From Planctomycetota bacterium (lineage in GTDB: Bacteria > Planctomycetota > Brocadiia > CAIUPP01): a stretch of 64,000 nucleotides of DNA. The translations under genes and the position numbers were made by a program. Positions within the stretch are counted from its first letter, which is position 1; every line of letters starts with the position of its first letter. The stretch lies in contig JAKJEM010000014.1 in NCBI GenBank assembly GCA_022705425.1, positions 1 to 64,000 of the forward strand. The letters are read 5' to 3'. A model generated the notes under the pieces. That model was not told where the DNA came from. It made no database searches and saw nothing but the letters and a program-made list of their open reading frames with translations. This document shows, in pieces, positions 46,536-54,783 of this stretch.

Positions 46536-48515
46536 TTACTCTCGGCCCAGGAAGCGGTCGAGCGTCAGGTTCTCATCCACCGCATAGACGGACGTCCAGT
46601 TGAGCGCCATGACGGCCTCGGCATCCCCGTTCCGGAGGACGATGTCCCCCTGGAACTCTCCGCGCGCATCCGGTTTCAGGAGAACGACCCCGATTTCCGC
46701 ATCCCCCTGCGCCTTCAAGGGAGCCTGCCCCCTCCTGATCCGCCAGTAGTCCACGTCCCACTCGCGCCACTCCGGCGGAAGCCTTTCCGTCCGGACGGAC
46801 TTCAGCAGGCAGACCGGCCCGTCCGCGCGCGGCGACGACCGGACGATCTCCAACGCGGCATCCTTCCGCGAAACGGCTTCCAGCACCACGTACAGCCGTT
46901 CGCCCTTCCGCGCGGACACCCGGCGGAGTGTCGCCTCCGAGCCGGGGGACAAGGCCAGCGGACCGCCCCGATGCACCAGCCGGATGGAGGCGCTGTTCCG
47001 TATCCGCTCCTGAGCCCCGCCGGCGCGGGAGCGGAAATATCCCTCGACGAAACTGGTTGAGTCCTCTCCGATCTTCAGCGAGGCCAGTTCGTAGTAGTCG
47101 TCCCAGTAGTGGTAGGCGCGCGGGAAGGAGTGCTCGAGAAAGCGCGGGGGCGCGCCGTCCAGCGCAGGCAGGACTACGTGGGATACCTGGTCCTCCTTCA
47201 TCGCCAGGATCCTTCGGTCCGTCTCGTCAATCGCCCTTGCCCAGCGGGCGATCTCGCCGTAAGGGCCGAGGTCGCGGACCATCCGCCGCCCCGTGACCAG
47301 GGAAAAGAGAAGGACGCACGCCACATACAACTCGGGCCTGCGTAAGACCGGCGCAACGCGCGCCGCAACGGAGGGGAACCCCTTGAAGAGGAAGGGCAGG
47401 CAGACGGCGGCGACACACCAGGAGCTCAGTTGCATCACACCGAATGCGTAGGACTTGTCGAACAGGTAACAGCGGGCGACAGAGCACGCGAGTGAGGCCA
47501 TCACGAACGCCAGGAACCACAGGCCGATCATCGCCGCGGCATAGCGGCGGGCGGTTCCAGGCGCGTAGTTCCATCGGGCCGCCAGCGACGCGGCCGTAGG
47601 AGCAAGGAGCGGCAGAATCGCCAGGAACGGCAGCGAAGACCAGCCGAGATAGCCCAGGTTAACACAGAGCGTCTTGATGAAGACCGGGCCTGCCGCCGCC
47701 AAGGCGCCAATGGGACCCATGTGGCCGCCGGCGGCATGCACGTCCGCCGCCCGATGAAAGTTCCCCGGCGCCAGCAGGCAGAAGCAGCCGGCAATGAACG
47801 CGGCGACAAAGGCGGTGGTCCACAAGTACCGGCTCTCTCGCCGGACTGCCCACGCTTCGACGACCCCGAAGAACAGCAGACCGTTGACGATGACGGTCGT
47901 GGTGAGTCCCCAGAAGCCGAGATAGACCGCCGCGAGAAGGATGACAAGGTACAGCAGGAACTTCGAGAATGCCGAGCGGGCCGGCGGGGGATAGACCAGC
48001 CAGGAGAAGAAGACCATGCCCATGAATGCGGAGAGCGTCCACATCGAACTGGAGACGTGGTAGAACGTCTCCCGCAGGTTGCGGCTTGAGACCAGGATGA
48101 GAAGCACCGGCAACGCAAAGAGCAGAAGGCCCGACGGCGCTGGTTCATCCATCCTCCGATAGGTCCTGCGCAGGGCGTAGAAGGCACACGCGCCGCCGAA
48201 CAGCATGTACATGAGGGTGATAAGCCCATAGTAGTTCTTCACATCGGCCACGGAGAACATCGTGTACTGGGTAAGGACGGCGGAAAACCAGCCGCACTCC
48301 TTCTGGTACATCAGCAGCGGAAAGGTCAACCACCCGGTTTCACGCACGGCCACCACGGTCCACGTGTCGTCAGAGTCTATGATCCGGGCCTGGAGGGTCA
48401 AGGCCAGGTAGAGCGCCAGAAGGAGGAGCGGGACGAATCGGAGGAGCGCGCGACGCCGATGGAGTCCCGCCGCGATGCGCTGCAGGAACGGGAGAAACGC
48501 CGGGGGCGATGTCAC
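46536..48515 (-). CDS. Large polytopic membrane protein (DUF6056-like)
   Basis: 659 residues. GTG 48515 with GAGGAAG upstream. About eleven to twelve hydrophobic helices occupy residues 20-440. An early loop DSDDTWTVVAVRETGW has the acidic pair expected after the first helix in membrane glycosyltransferases and ligases. The last 200 residues are hydrophilic and begin RRMVRDLGPYGEIARWARAID. This layout matches membrane proteins in polysaccharide clusters that may act as polymerases, ligases or GT-C type transferases. It is last in the minus-strand cluster and ends 14 bp from the convergent leg operon. Confidence 0.7.
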   Translation of the reverse strand: MTSPPAFLPFLQRIAAGLHRRRALLRFVPLLLLALYLALTLQARIIDSDDTWTVVAVRETGWLTFPLLMYQKECGWFSAVLTQYTMFSVADVKNYYGLITLMYMLFGGACAFYALRRTYRRMDEPAPSGLLLFALPVLLILVSSRNLRETFYHVSSSMWTLSAFMGMVFFSWLVYPPPARSAFSKFLLYLVILLAAVYLGFWGLTTTVIVNGLLFFGVVEAWAVRRESRYLWTTAFVAAFIAGCFCLLAPGNFHRAADVHAAGGHMGPIGALAAAGPVFIKTLCVNLGYLGWSSLPFLAILPLLAPTAASLAARWNYAPGTARRYAAAMIGLWFLAFVMASLACSVARCYLFDKSYAFGVMQLSSWCVAAVCLPFLFKGFPSVAARVAPVLRRPELYVACVLLFSLVTGRRMVRDLGPYGEIARWARAIDETDRRILAMKEDQVSHVVLPALDGAPPRFLEHSFPRAYHYWDDYYELASLKIGEDSTSFVEGYFRSRAGGAQERIRNSASIRLVHRGGPLALSPGSEATLRRVSARKGERLYVVLEAVSRKDAALEIVRSSPRADGPVCLLKSVRTERLPPEWREWDVDYWRIRRGQAPLKAQGDAEIGVVLLKPDARGEFQGDIVLRNGDAEAVMALNWTSVYAVDENLTLDRFLGRE

Positions 48516-48768
48516 GGGCGGAGCTTCCTCATTTTGGCGGCGACCACCGGTGCATCACGGTCGGCCGAGAACTTTCTGATTCGCCGGCAATCCGCTTGGC
48601 GGGCCGAAGATGGAGTCCAGGATACTGCCGAACCGAACGGTTCTTTCCTGTGCGAACAAGACGATCCATGTAAACCCGCCGATGCCGGCGGGCAAGACGA
48701 CAGGAAGGAACGGTTGAAACGCCCTCCGCGCGTTACGTGGAGATGAATTGATCAGGACCACGCGCTTG

Positions 48769-49287
48769 TCACTCCCTCTCGCGGCGCAGGACCAGCCGCT
48801 TCATGAACAGCACGGCGCGGCTCATGACCAGCACTGTCGGCCTGCCGACGACGTATCGTCCGCTCCGTTCCACGACTTGCCGGTTGCACAGAAGGCGGTT
48901 CAGGCGCGCATGGAGCATGTCGCGCGCATTATACCGGCAAAGGATGTCTCTCTCCGTCAGGGATCCTCCCGCCTCGATGAGTTCCCGCAGAAGGCGGACG
49001 CGCCGGGCGGTCTCGCCCAGGTTCACGAAATGGAAATAGCAATAGCTCAGGGCGGCGTATGTGAGAAGGTTGAGGAAGACCCGTGCGGCGGCGTCTGCGG
49101 CAGGCGCTGGATCAAGGCGCAACGCCCCCAGCGTCAGAAGGAGGACCACCAGCGCACCGGCGCCGAAGCCTGCGAACAGGCTGCGGAGCAGCCCTCCGAC
49201 GTACCCGAGCCGAAGGCATGCGATCTGGCAGACTACGTCGGCGGCCAAAGCGGCCACCGGCGCCATGACAAGCGCCCACTCGGACAA
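48769..49287 (-). CDS. Membrane protein with C-terminal winged helix, copy 2
   Basis: 172 residues. TTG 49287 has GGAGGG upstream. Three to four membrane segments come first (WALVMAPVAALAADVVCQIACLRLGYVG; SLFAGFGAGALVVLLLTLGAL; VFLNLLTYAALSYCYFHFVNLG). Then RVRLLRELIEAGGSLTERDILCRYNARDMLHARLNRLLCNRQVVERSGRYVV forms a winged-helix-like domain. It is adjacent to a protein of the same length and layout, suggesting a duplicated or heterodimeric pair. Function unknown; a regulator of polymer synthesis is possible. Confidence 0.65.
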   Translation of the reverse strand: MSEWALVMAPVAALAADVVCQIACLRLGYVGGLLRSLFAGFGAGALVVLLLTLGALRLDPAPAADAAARVFLNLLTYAALSYCYFHFVNLGETARRVRLLRELIEAGGSLTERDILCRYNARDMLHARLNRLLCNRQVVERSGRYVVGRPTVLVMSRAVLFMKRLVLRRERE

Positions 49288-49289
49288 TT

Positions 49290-49808
49290 CTACCCTCCCT
49301 TGCCAAGCCCCAGGACGCGGCGGTAGAGGATGAAGACGGCAGCGAACCTGCGGCCCTTGGGCGTAATCGTGTAGCGCGTTTCGTCCAGCACCGCCATGCC
49401 GTCGCGGATCAGGTCACGCAGACGAGGCCGGACGAGAGCGTCGTCATCGAGTTCCGCCAGAAGTTCTTCCCGCGATACGCCCTGCGCGCCGGCCTGCGCC
49501 ACCCGCAGGACGATCACCAGCGAGGGACTGTCAACCTCCAGGGCGGAGTACGTGGTGATGTACGCCAGCGTCATAGCGACATGGAACAGCGCGATCTGGA
49601 AGAGGGCGGCGGGCGAGGAGGGGAACCAGACCGAGCAGGAAGAGGACGGCCCGACCGCCTTCAGGAAGACCAACCCGGCTGCAAGGCACCCGAAAGAGAG
49701 AAGCAGGAGGGCCCGCGTCTGCCGGCGCGGGATGCGCACCCGCCACCACGCCAGGTGCGCACCAAACGTCGCCGCCGCCAGCAGAATGCTCCAGATCAGT
49801 ACGGGCAT
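49290..49808 (-). CDS. Membrane protein with C-terminal winged helix, copy 1
   Basis: 172 residues from ATG 49808. Membrane segments VLIWSILLAAATFGAHLAWW, ALLLLSFGCLAAGLVFLKAVG and ALFQIALFHVAMTLAYITTYSAL are followed by SPSLVIVLRVAQAGAQGVSREELLAELDDDALVRPRLRDLIRDGMAVLDETRYTITPKG, a winged helix with a wing ending in a T-P-K-G turn. The gene stop is two nt before the next gene. It overlaps the glycosyltransferase gene upstream, so the two membrane proteins and the GT2 are likely made together. Confidence 0.65.
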   Translation of the reverse strand: MPVLIWSILLAAATFGAHLAWWRVRIPRRQTRALLLLSFGCLAAGLVFLKAVGPSSSCSVWFPSSPAALFQIALFHVAMTLAYITTYSALEVDSPSLVIVLRVAQAGAQGVSREELLAELDDDALVRPRLRDLIRDGMAVLDETRYTITPKGRRFAAVFILYRRVLGLGKGG

Positions 49809-49821
49809 GCCTTGACGACCC

Positions 49822-50607
49822 TTACCTGTGACGGTTCTCGCCCGGGACCTGTTCGTGCCGCATGGCCGTGCGTGAGTCGCCGGCAAAGGGCAACGCGGCG
49901 CCGCGCGGATGGAAGTTCATGTCGCGAACAAGACGCAGGTACCCCCGGCATACCTGAAAGAGGCTTGGAAACGTAACGGCCTTGGAAACACCCCCCTTTC
50001 GCATCCCCAGCCGGTACGGCACCTCGGCGAAGAGGTATCCGCGCTTTGCCGAGCGCACCAGGATGTCGGTCTGGAAGAAGAACCCGGTGCTCCGGAAGGG
50101 AAGCTCCAGCAACAGGCTCTTCCGGTACATCACCGTGCCGTTCGTGTAGTTGAAATTCACGAAGAACGTGGTGTTGATGATAAAGCGGTAAACCCACGAC
50201 AGGGCGTTGCGGAAGAGGGAACGGACTTCCTTGTTGAAGACGAAGGGAATGACCATGTCCACGTGATCGAGCAGCCCGAAGTAACGGAAGATTTCCCAGG
50301 GGTCGTTCTCGTTGTCTCCAGGGAGCATGCAGATCACGGCCCCCCGCGCATGGTCCACGCCGTCCCAGAAGGCGGCGCCGATGCCGCCGGGCCTGGCATG
50401 GTGGATGCAGCGCACGCGCGGGTCCGCCTTACCCATCTCTTCGGCGATGGCGCCGGTGGCATCGGCGCTGCCGTCATTGATCACCAGCACCTCCCCCACG
50501 ATGCCCAGGTCGTCCATGGCGGCCCGGGCGTTCGAGACGGCGGCGCGAAGGTTCCTTTCCTCGTTCAACGCCGGCATGACCACTGTTAGAACGATGTCCG
50601 CTGTCAT
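49822..50607 (-). CDS. GT2 glycosyltransferase, polyprenyl-phosphate type
   Basis: 261 residues from ATG 50607; open frame upstream is spurious. VVMPALNEERNLRAAVSNARAAMDDLGIVGEVLVINDGSADATGAIAEEM shows the GT-A fold with N-D-G-S-x-D at the first nucleotide site, and ICMLPGDNENDP corresponds to the DxD region in diverged form. LVRSAKRGYLFAEVPYRLGMRKGG is typical of dolichyl/undecaprenyl-phosphate sugar transferases. There is no C-terminal membrane segment. The two neighbouring membrane proteins may anchor it. Confidence 0.8.
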   Translation of the reverse strand: MTADIVLTVVMPALNEERNLRAAVSNARAAMDDLGIVGEVLVINDGSADATGAIAEEMGKADPRVRCIHHARPGGIGAAFWDGVDHARGAVICMLPGDNENDPWEIFRYFGLLDHVDMVIPFVFNKEVRSLFRNALSWVYRFIINTTFFVNFNYTNGTVMYRKSLLLELPFRSTGFFFQTDILVRSAKRGYLFAEVPYRLGMRKGGVSKAVTFPSLFQVCRGYLRLVRDMNFHPRGAALPFAGDSRTAMRHEQVPGENRHR

Positions 50608-50629
50608 TGAACCCAATCTCCCATGCGCA

Positions 50630-51055
50630 TCAACCCGGGGCCGCATCGTGGTGACGCTCCAACACTTCCGGCACGAAAGGGTGCATTCTGATCCCCGAAA
50701 GCTCCTCGTAAGCGAAGACTCCCGCGGCCTGCCCCTCACGAACGACATGCCCATCCCACACGTCTGCAATATCCGAAACAAATATCCAGTATTCAACGGA
50801 GCGTTCGTAGAACTCACTGTAACGGTCCACGTGCCAGAAGAGCGCAATGGAGACCGGCGATATGTCGAGTTCCTCGCGTATTTCGCGTTGGAAGGCCTCC
50901 TCCGGGCTCTCCTCGGCGTGAACGCGTCCGCCAAAGAACCCCCACAGGCCGGGGGCCGCGATGCCCGGCTTGTCATCGCGCAGTTGCAGCACGTAGCGCC
51001 CGCGCAGGGTCAGCAGCCCCAAGGCGAACCGCGGAACTCGTTCCTCGTCCGGCAT
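50630..51055 (-). CDS. Nudix hydrolase, GDP-mannose mannosyl hydrolase-like
   Basis: 141 residues from ATG 51055. The Nudix box reads GGRVHAEESPEEAFQREIREELDI (G-x5-E-x7-REUxEE), complete. APGLWGFFGGRV precedes it, as in GDP-mannose hydrolases and related sugar-nucleotide enzymes. FWHVDRYSEFYERSVEYWIFVSDI fits a substrate strand. In this cluster it could remove or salvage an NDP-sugar, or act as a sanitising enzyme. Short gaps to neighbours support the same transcript. Confidence 0.8.
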   Translation of the reverse strand: MPDEERVPRFALGLLTLRGRYVLQLRDDKPGIAAPGLWGFFGGRVHAEESPEEAFQREIREELDISPVSIALFWHVDRYSEFYERSVEYWIFVSDIADVWDGHVVREGQAAGVFAYEELSGIRMHPFVPEVLERHHDAAPG

Positions 51056-51065
51056 GCGTCCCCCC

Positions 51066-52184
51066 CTACACAAAGTTGACATGGGACGGGGGCAAGCCCG
51101 GCACCGGGTCCAACCGCGCCTGGCCCGACTGCAACCTCCACAGGAAGTCGTTGATGGAATGGGTGCGGCAGTTCGCGTAACACTGAGCTACGTCAATGGT
51201 GTTGCGAACCCTCTCGACAACTTCCCAGTATCGTTCCGAGGCCAATATCTCCGTGAAGGACTGCTGCGCCAGGTCCCCCATGCGGAATTCCTCCTCGCGT
51301 TCGTCAAAGAACATGCCGCAGGGGTAGAGGCGCGCATCGCCACTCGAATAGAGGAGGAACGGCACCCCCAGGCACCGTGGGTAGGTCCGCGCGCCCTTGT
51401 TCAGCACCTTGTTCCATTTCACGATGACGTCGTACATGTCCGTTGATTGCGCCTCCGCTTCCTGAAGCATCTCCCTGAATCCGTCATACTGGCCCAAATG
51501 TTTGAAGACCCCCAGGCGGCTCTCGACCGTGTCGCTGCATTGTTTGATAACCAGATAGTTAACGCCCAGTTCCCGTCCGAGGCGGGCCAACGGAACGACC
51601 TGGTCCACATTCTGCGGCGTAAGCACCATCTGCAGGCCGATCGTAACGGGCAAGTTCCGGCGACGCTGATACTCCACGCAGAAACGGATCTTGGCCAGCG
51701 CCGTCTGGAAATCCTTACTGGCGTGGATCCGGCGATAGGCGTCTTCCGATGCGGCACTGATGTTGAACCGAATCCAAGTCAAGTGCTCAAGGGCGCCGGC
51801 GCCTGCTGCGCCGGTGTCATACAAGATGCCGTTGGTGCCCAAGGCCATATCCACACCGGACGACCTGCCGGCGACGATGGCATCGTAAACGCTCGGGTTC
51901 AGGAGCGGTTCGCCTTCGCCAACAAGCGCCATGGACCGCACGCCGCATGCTCCTGCGTCCTTCATATACCTCAACAATGGCTCTCGAGGAAAAACCCTTT
52001 CGGCACCTTTGCGGTAGAAGTTGCCTTGGAGCACGCCAAAGCAGTACTGGCAACGAATGTTGCAGCCCTTGCTCAGCCCGACGTCAATGTGAATCGGGGG
52101 GACCCGTTCCCCCGCCTCCCAAGCCCGAACGCGGTCCGCGTGCCACTGGAGCTTGTGACCATCCATGAGATATTTGTCTGCCAT
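51066..52184 (-). CDS. Radical SAM/SPASM protein, paralogue A
   Basis: 372 residues from ATG 52184 with AAGGA upstream. After a DGHKLQWHADRVRAWEAGERVPPIHIDVGLSKG start, CNIRCQYC is the cluster motif. LVGEGEPLLNPSVYDAI and LGTNGILY follow, and CLGVPFLLYSSGDARLYPCGMFFDER plus CYANCRTHSIND form a SPASM-type site. It ends PPSHVNFV. A second gene at 54784-55857 shares the start pattern (SHKLMYHVARVHEW), the Cys pattern and the HVNF ending. The segment DTGAAGAGALEHL near residue 135 is unusually Ala/Gly-rich. Reaction unknown. Confidence 0.8.
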   Translation of the reverse strand: MADKYLMDGHKLQWHADRVRAWEAGERVPPIHIDVGLSKGCNIRCQYCFGVLQGNFYRKGAERVFPREPLLRYMKDAGACGVRSMALVGEGEPLLNPSVYDAIVAGRSSGVDMALGTNGILYDTGAAGAGALEHLTWIRFNISAASEDAYRRIHASKDFQTALAKIRFCVEYQRRRNLPVTIGLQMVLTPQNVDQVVPLARLGRELGVNYLVIKQCSDTVESRLGVFKHLGQYDGFREMLQEAEAQSTDMYDVIVKWNKVLNKGARTYPRCLGVPFLLYSSGDARLYPCGMFFDEREEEFRMGDLAQQSFTEILASERYWEVVERVRNTIDVAQCYANCRTHSINDFLWRLQSGQARLDPVPGLPPSHVNFV

Positions 52185-52186
52185 GC

Positions 52187-53035
52187 CTAGTTGTCCTTCT
52201 GGAGAACGCGGCAATAATCGTAAACCGCTTCTCGCCAATCGCGAAGCGGCGCTCGCTTTTCCGAGGCGAGCGGCGTGAAAGTGTTCTTCCGGCCCACGTG
52301 CGGGAATTCCCTGTAACTGGCGGGGCAAATGGTTGCGGCGAGATGCAGCCCGGACGCCAATGCGTTCATCAGGTCGAAGAGGGATGCCTCGCCGGCATTG
52401 GCCAGGTGGTAGAGGCCGTCTTGCCAGCCTTCCTCGACGGCCCGGCGCACCTCTCGCGCGAGATCCGGGGCATAGCTGGGGGAAAGCACAATATCCTGCG
52501 AAACCCGAATCTCTTTCCGTCCGGATCGCGCGAGGTGCAGCATCTTCTCGACGAACTGGTCTTTCTTCTGTGTGCGCCCGAAAAGCACGGAGAGACGGAA
52601 GATGTAGTACTGTGGGGCCACCGCCGCAATGAAGCAATCACCGCCGTATTTCGTCAGGCCATAAGTATTGATGGGCGCGGCGGGGTCGGATTCAACGTAC
52701 GCACGGCCCTTGGATCCGCTGAAGACGGCGTCCGTGCTGAAATGGATCAGGCGGAATGGAAGCTCGAGAGCAAGCTCCGCAAGAAGCTGCGGGTACAGCG
52801 CGTTCACTCGAATGGCGCGCTCAGGCGCCTGCTCGCAAGGGTCAATGCCCAGATATGCGACGGCATTGATCAAGACGTCCGGGCGTACGTCGCGTACGAG
52901 AGTTCGCACGGCGTCGAAATCGGCCGCATCAAAATCGGCAGAGCTTCGTCCGATACAGATGTTACCATCGGCGAAGGCATCCATCAGGGCCGTTCCCATC
53001 TTCCCGCGATGGCCTAGCAGCAGAACTTTCCTCAT
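52187..53035 (-). CDS. dTDP-4-dehydrorhamnose reductase-like SDR (RmlD family)
   Basis: 282 residues from ATG 53035. VLLLGHRGKMGTALMDAF is the NAD(P) loop. DVLINAVAYLGIDPCEQAPERAIRVNALYPQLLAELA and RLIHFSTDAVFSGSKGRAYVESDPAAPINTYGLTKYGGD contain the T-Y-x3-K catalytic elements of RmlD. It reduces a 4-keto nucleotide sugar. No RmlA/B lie nearby, so the substrate is probably not dTDP-rhamnose. Together with transketolase and radical SAM genes it may act on an unusual sugar. Confidence 0.8.
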   Translation of the reverse strand: MRKVLLLGHRGKMGTALMDAFADGNICIGRSSADFDAADFDAVRTLVRDVRPDVLINAVAYLGIDPCEQAPERAIRVNALYPQLLAELALELPFRLIHFSTDAVFSGSKGRAYVESDPAAPINTYGLTKYGGDCFIAAVAPQYYIFRLSVLFGRTQKKDQFVEKMLHLARSGRKEIRVSQDIVLSPSYAPDLAREVRRAVEEGWQDGLYHLANAGEASLFDLMNALASGLHLAATICPASYREFPHVGRKNTFTPLASEKRAPLRDWREAVYDYCRVLQKDN

Positions 53036-53045
53036 GCGGCCACTC

Positions 53046-53948
53046 CTACCATATCCTCCGAATATAGTCGGCGATCTGCGGCGCCGCAAAGCCATAGGCG
53101 CGGCGGATGCCGGCGCTATGGCGCACATCGTGTACGAACGCGTGGGGCAGGCCAAGCCGGTGGAGCCGGAGGGACATGCCGCTGGCCACCAGCCGTTCGG
53201 CTACGATGGACCCGAGTCCGCCTTCTGTGTAATGCTCCTCGACCGTGATCGCGCAATGGACACCCTGGAGCATCTCCCGGAGCTTCTCCCAGTTGAGCGG
53301 CTGCAGCAACGGCAGGGCAATCACCTTGGGCGAGGTCGAAAGCTCCTTGATCGCCGCCATCACTTCGCCCCCTGCCGATCCGTGGAAGAGAACGGCGATG
53401 TGCTCTCCGGGCGCGACGAGAATAGGCTCGCTCACGGAGGAGGGGGCGGGGTCATGGAGGATTGGCTCTCGGCCCTTAGCGATGCGGACGTAGGTAGGGC
53501 CGGTGTTCCTATATGCATACTCCATGCACAGGCGCGTTTCCACCGGATCGCACGGCGAAAGGACGGCCAAGCCGGGGAGCGTCCGCGCTAAGCCGATATC
53601 CTCTACGGCGTAATGCGTCATCCCGGCCGGCGCATACGCCACCCCGCTCCCGGTGCCGATCAACGTGACCGGCAGATTTTGGTAGCAGACGTCGTTGCGG
53701 ACCTGTTCGTAGCACCGGTATAAGACGAAGGGAATGATGTTGTAGACGAAGACCTTGAAGCCGGAAAGAGCCAGCCCGGCCGCCAGTCCGATCGTGTTCT
53801 GTTCGGCAATGCCCAGATTGAGAAAGCGGTCGGGAAAGGTTTGCTGGAATTCATCCAGAACACCGTATCCGGCGTCGCCCGAGATGAGGAACACCCTTTC
53901 GTCCACACGCGCTGCTTCCAACAGATACCGAGCTACGCTAGCGCGCAT
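53046..53948 (-). CDS. Transketolase C-terminal subunit
   Basis: 300 residues. GDAGYGVLDEFQQTFPDRFLNLGIAEQNTIGLAAGLALSG is the pyrimidine-binding domain with the catalytic Glu in IAEQN. TGSGVAYAPAGMTHYAVEDIGLAR follows, and the C-terminal domain has VEEHYTEGGLGS. It pairs with the N-terminal subunit encoded upstream with an 11-nt overlap. Split transketolases in sugar clusters transfer two-carbon units, for example to build seven-carbon or branched sugars. Catalytic residues appear intact. Confidence 0.9.
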   Translation of the reverse strand: MRASVARYLLEAARVDERVFLISGDAGYGVLDEFQQTFPDRFLNLGIAEQNTIGLAAGLALSGFKVFVYNIIPFVLYRCYEQVRNDVCYQNLPVTLIGTGSGVAYAPAGMTHYAVEDIGLARTLPGLAVLSPCDPVETRLCMEYAYRNTGPTYVRIAKGREPILHDPAPSSVSEPILVAPGEHIAVLFHGSAGGEVMAAIKELSTSPKVIALPLLQPLNWEKLREMLQGVHCAITVEEHYTEGGLGSIVAERLVASGMSLRLHRLGLPHAFVHDVRHSAGIRRAYGFAAPQIADYIRRIW

Positions 53949-54771
53949 GCTTCGCCTCCAACTCCTCCAGCGCTTGCCGGGCCAAGGCCTCTGTGACGAT
54001 GTAGTAATGCCACTTCAACTCGTGTTCCATGAATGAAACACCCTTGCCTTTGACTGTATCCGCGATGATCATCTTCGGCTTTCCCTTTGGGTCTTGCCGA
54101 AGCGCGCCCCGTAGCGCCGTGTAGTCATGCCCGTTGACCCGGACGGCGTGCCATCCAAATGCGCGCCACTTTTCAGCCATCGGTTCAAAAGCGCAGAGTT
54201 CTGTCGGCCGGCCATAGCCTTGGAGATTGTTGACATCCATCACCGCCGTCAGGTTGTCCAGCCCAAGCCTTGGGGCAAATATGGCCCCTTCCCAGATCGC
54301 GCCTTCCTGCGCCTCGCCATCGCCAATCAGGACGTAGACGCGCCGTGCCGTCCGGCGGAGCTTCTGCGCCAAGGCTAAGCCGATGGCGATTGAGAAACCG
54401 TGGCCGAGTGAGCCGGCTGACGATTCGATCCAGCGGGACGTCGTGCGATCAAGGTGCGCCGGGAGCGTGCCACCGTCCACGAAGTACCCGCGAATATCCT
54501 CGTCGCTCATGGCGCCTTTCAGGCTGAGGATTGCGTAAAGGGACATGGCGGCGTGGGCCTTGCTCAAGACGAACAAGTCCCGCTCTTCCCAATCGCACTT
54601 GTCTATCCGTAGGGCGTCGAAATAGAGCGTCACCAGGATGTCAACGCAGGACAGGCACGACCCTACGTGGGGGCTCCGGCTCCGGGCCGCCATCTGGATA
54701 ACGCGGCGGCGAGCCTCCGTGCCTAAGCGCATCAATCTCTCGACGGCCACCGGATTCTCCTGGTCACCCAT
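53938..54771 (-). CDS. Transketolase N-terminal subunit
   Basis: 277 residues. The thiamine diphosphate motif is GDGEAQEGAIWEGAIFAPRLGLDNLTAVMDVNNLQG (GDG ending in NN). ASRSPHVGSCLSCVDILVTLYF and LSKAHAAMSLYAIL supply the His residues of transketolases, and ESSAGSLGHGFSIAIGLAL is conserved. It lies between paralogous radical SAM genes, and the C-terminal subunit follows. A housekeeping role is less likely than pathway-specific use because the halves are separate genes in a polysaccharide cluster. Confidence 0.9.
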   Translation of the reverse strand: MGDQENPVAVERLMRLGTEARRRVIQMAARSRSPHVGSCLSCVDILVTLYFDALRIDKCDWEERDLFVLSKAHAAMSLYAILSLKGAMSDEDIRGYFVDGGTLPAHLDRTTSRWIESSAGSLGHGFSIAIGLALAQKLRRTARRVYVLIGDGEAQEGAIWEGAIFAPRLGLDNLTAVMDVNNLQGYGRPTELCAFEPMAEKWRAFGWHAVRVNGHDYTALRGALRQDPKGKPKMIIADTVKGKGVSFMEHELKWHYYIVTEALARQALEELEAKHAR

Positions 54772-54783
54772 CCCCGTTCGCTC

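Noticed and set aside
46518-46539. GTAACG/CGTTAC hairpin between convergent operons as terminator
   Set aside because: Only 6 bp with a 10-nt loop and no T-tract, so too weak to list.
49822-50976. 384-residue version of the GT2 protein
   Set aside because: The first 123 codons overlap the Nudix gene in another frame and look non-coding. The GT-A fold begins right after ATG 50607.
51785-51815. GGCGCCGGCGCCTGCTGCGCC in the radical SAM gene as a stray prophage-type repeat
   Set aside because: It is GC-rich and partly palindromic but matches none of the repeat family cores or linkers.
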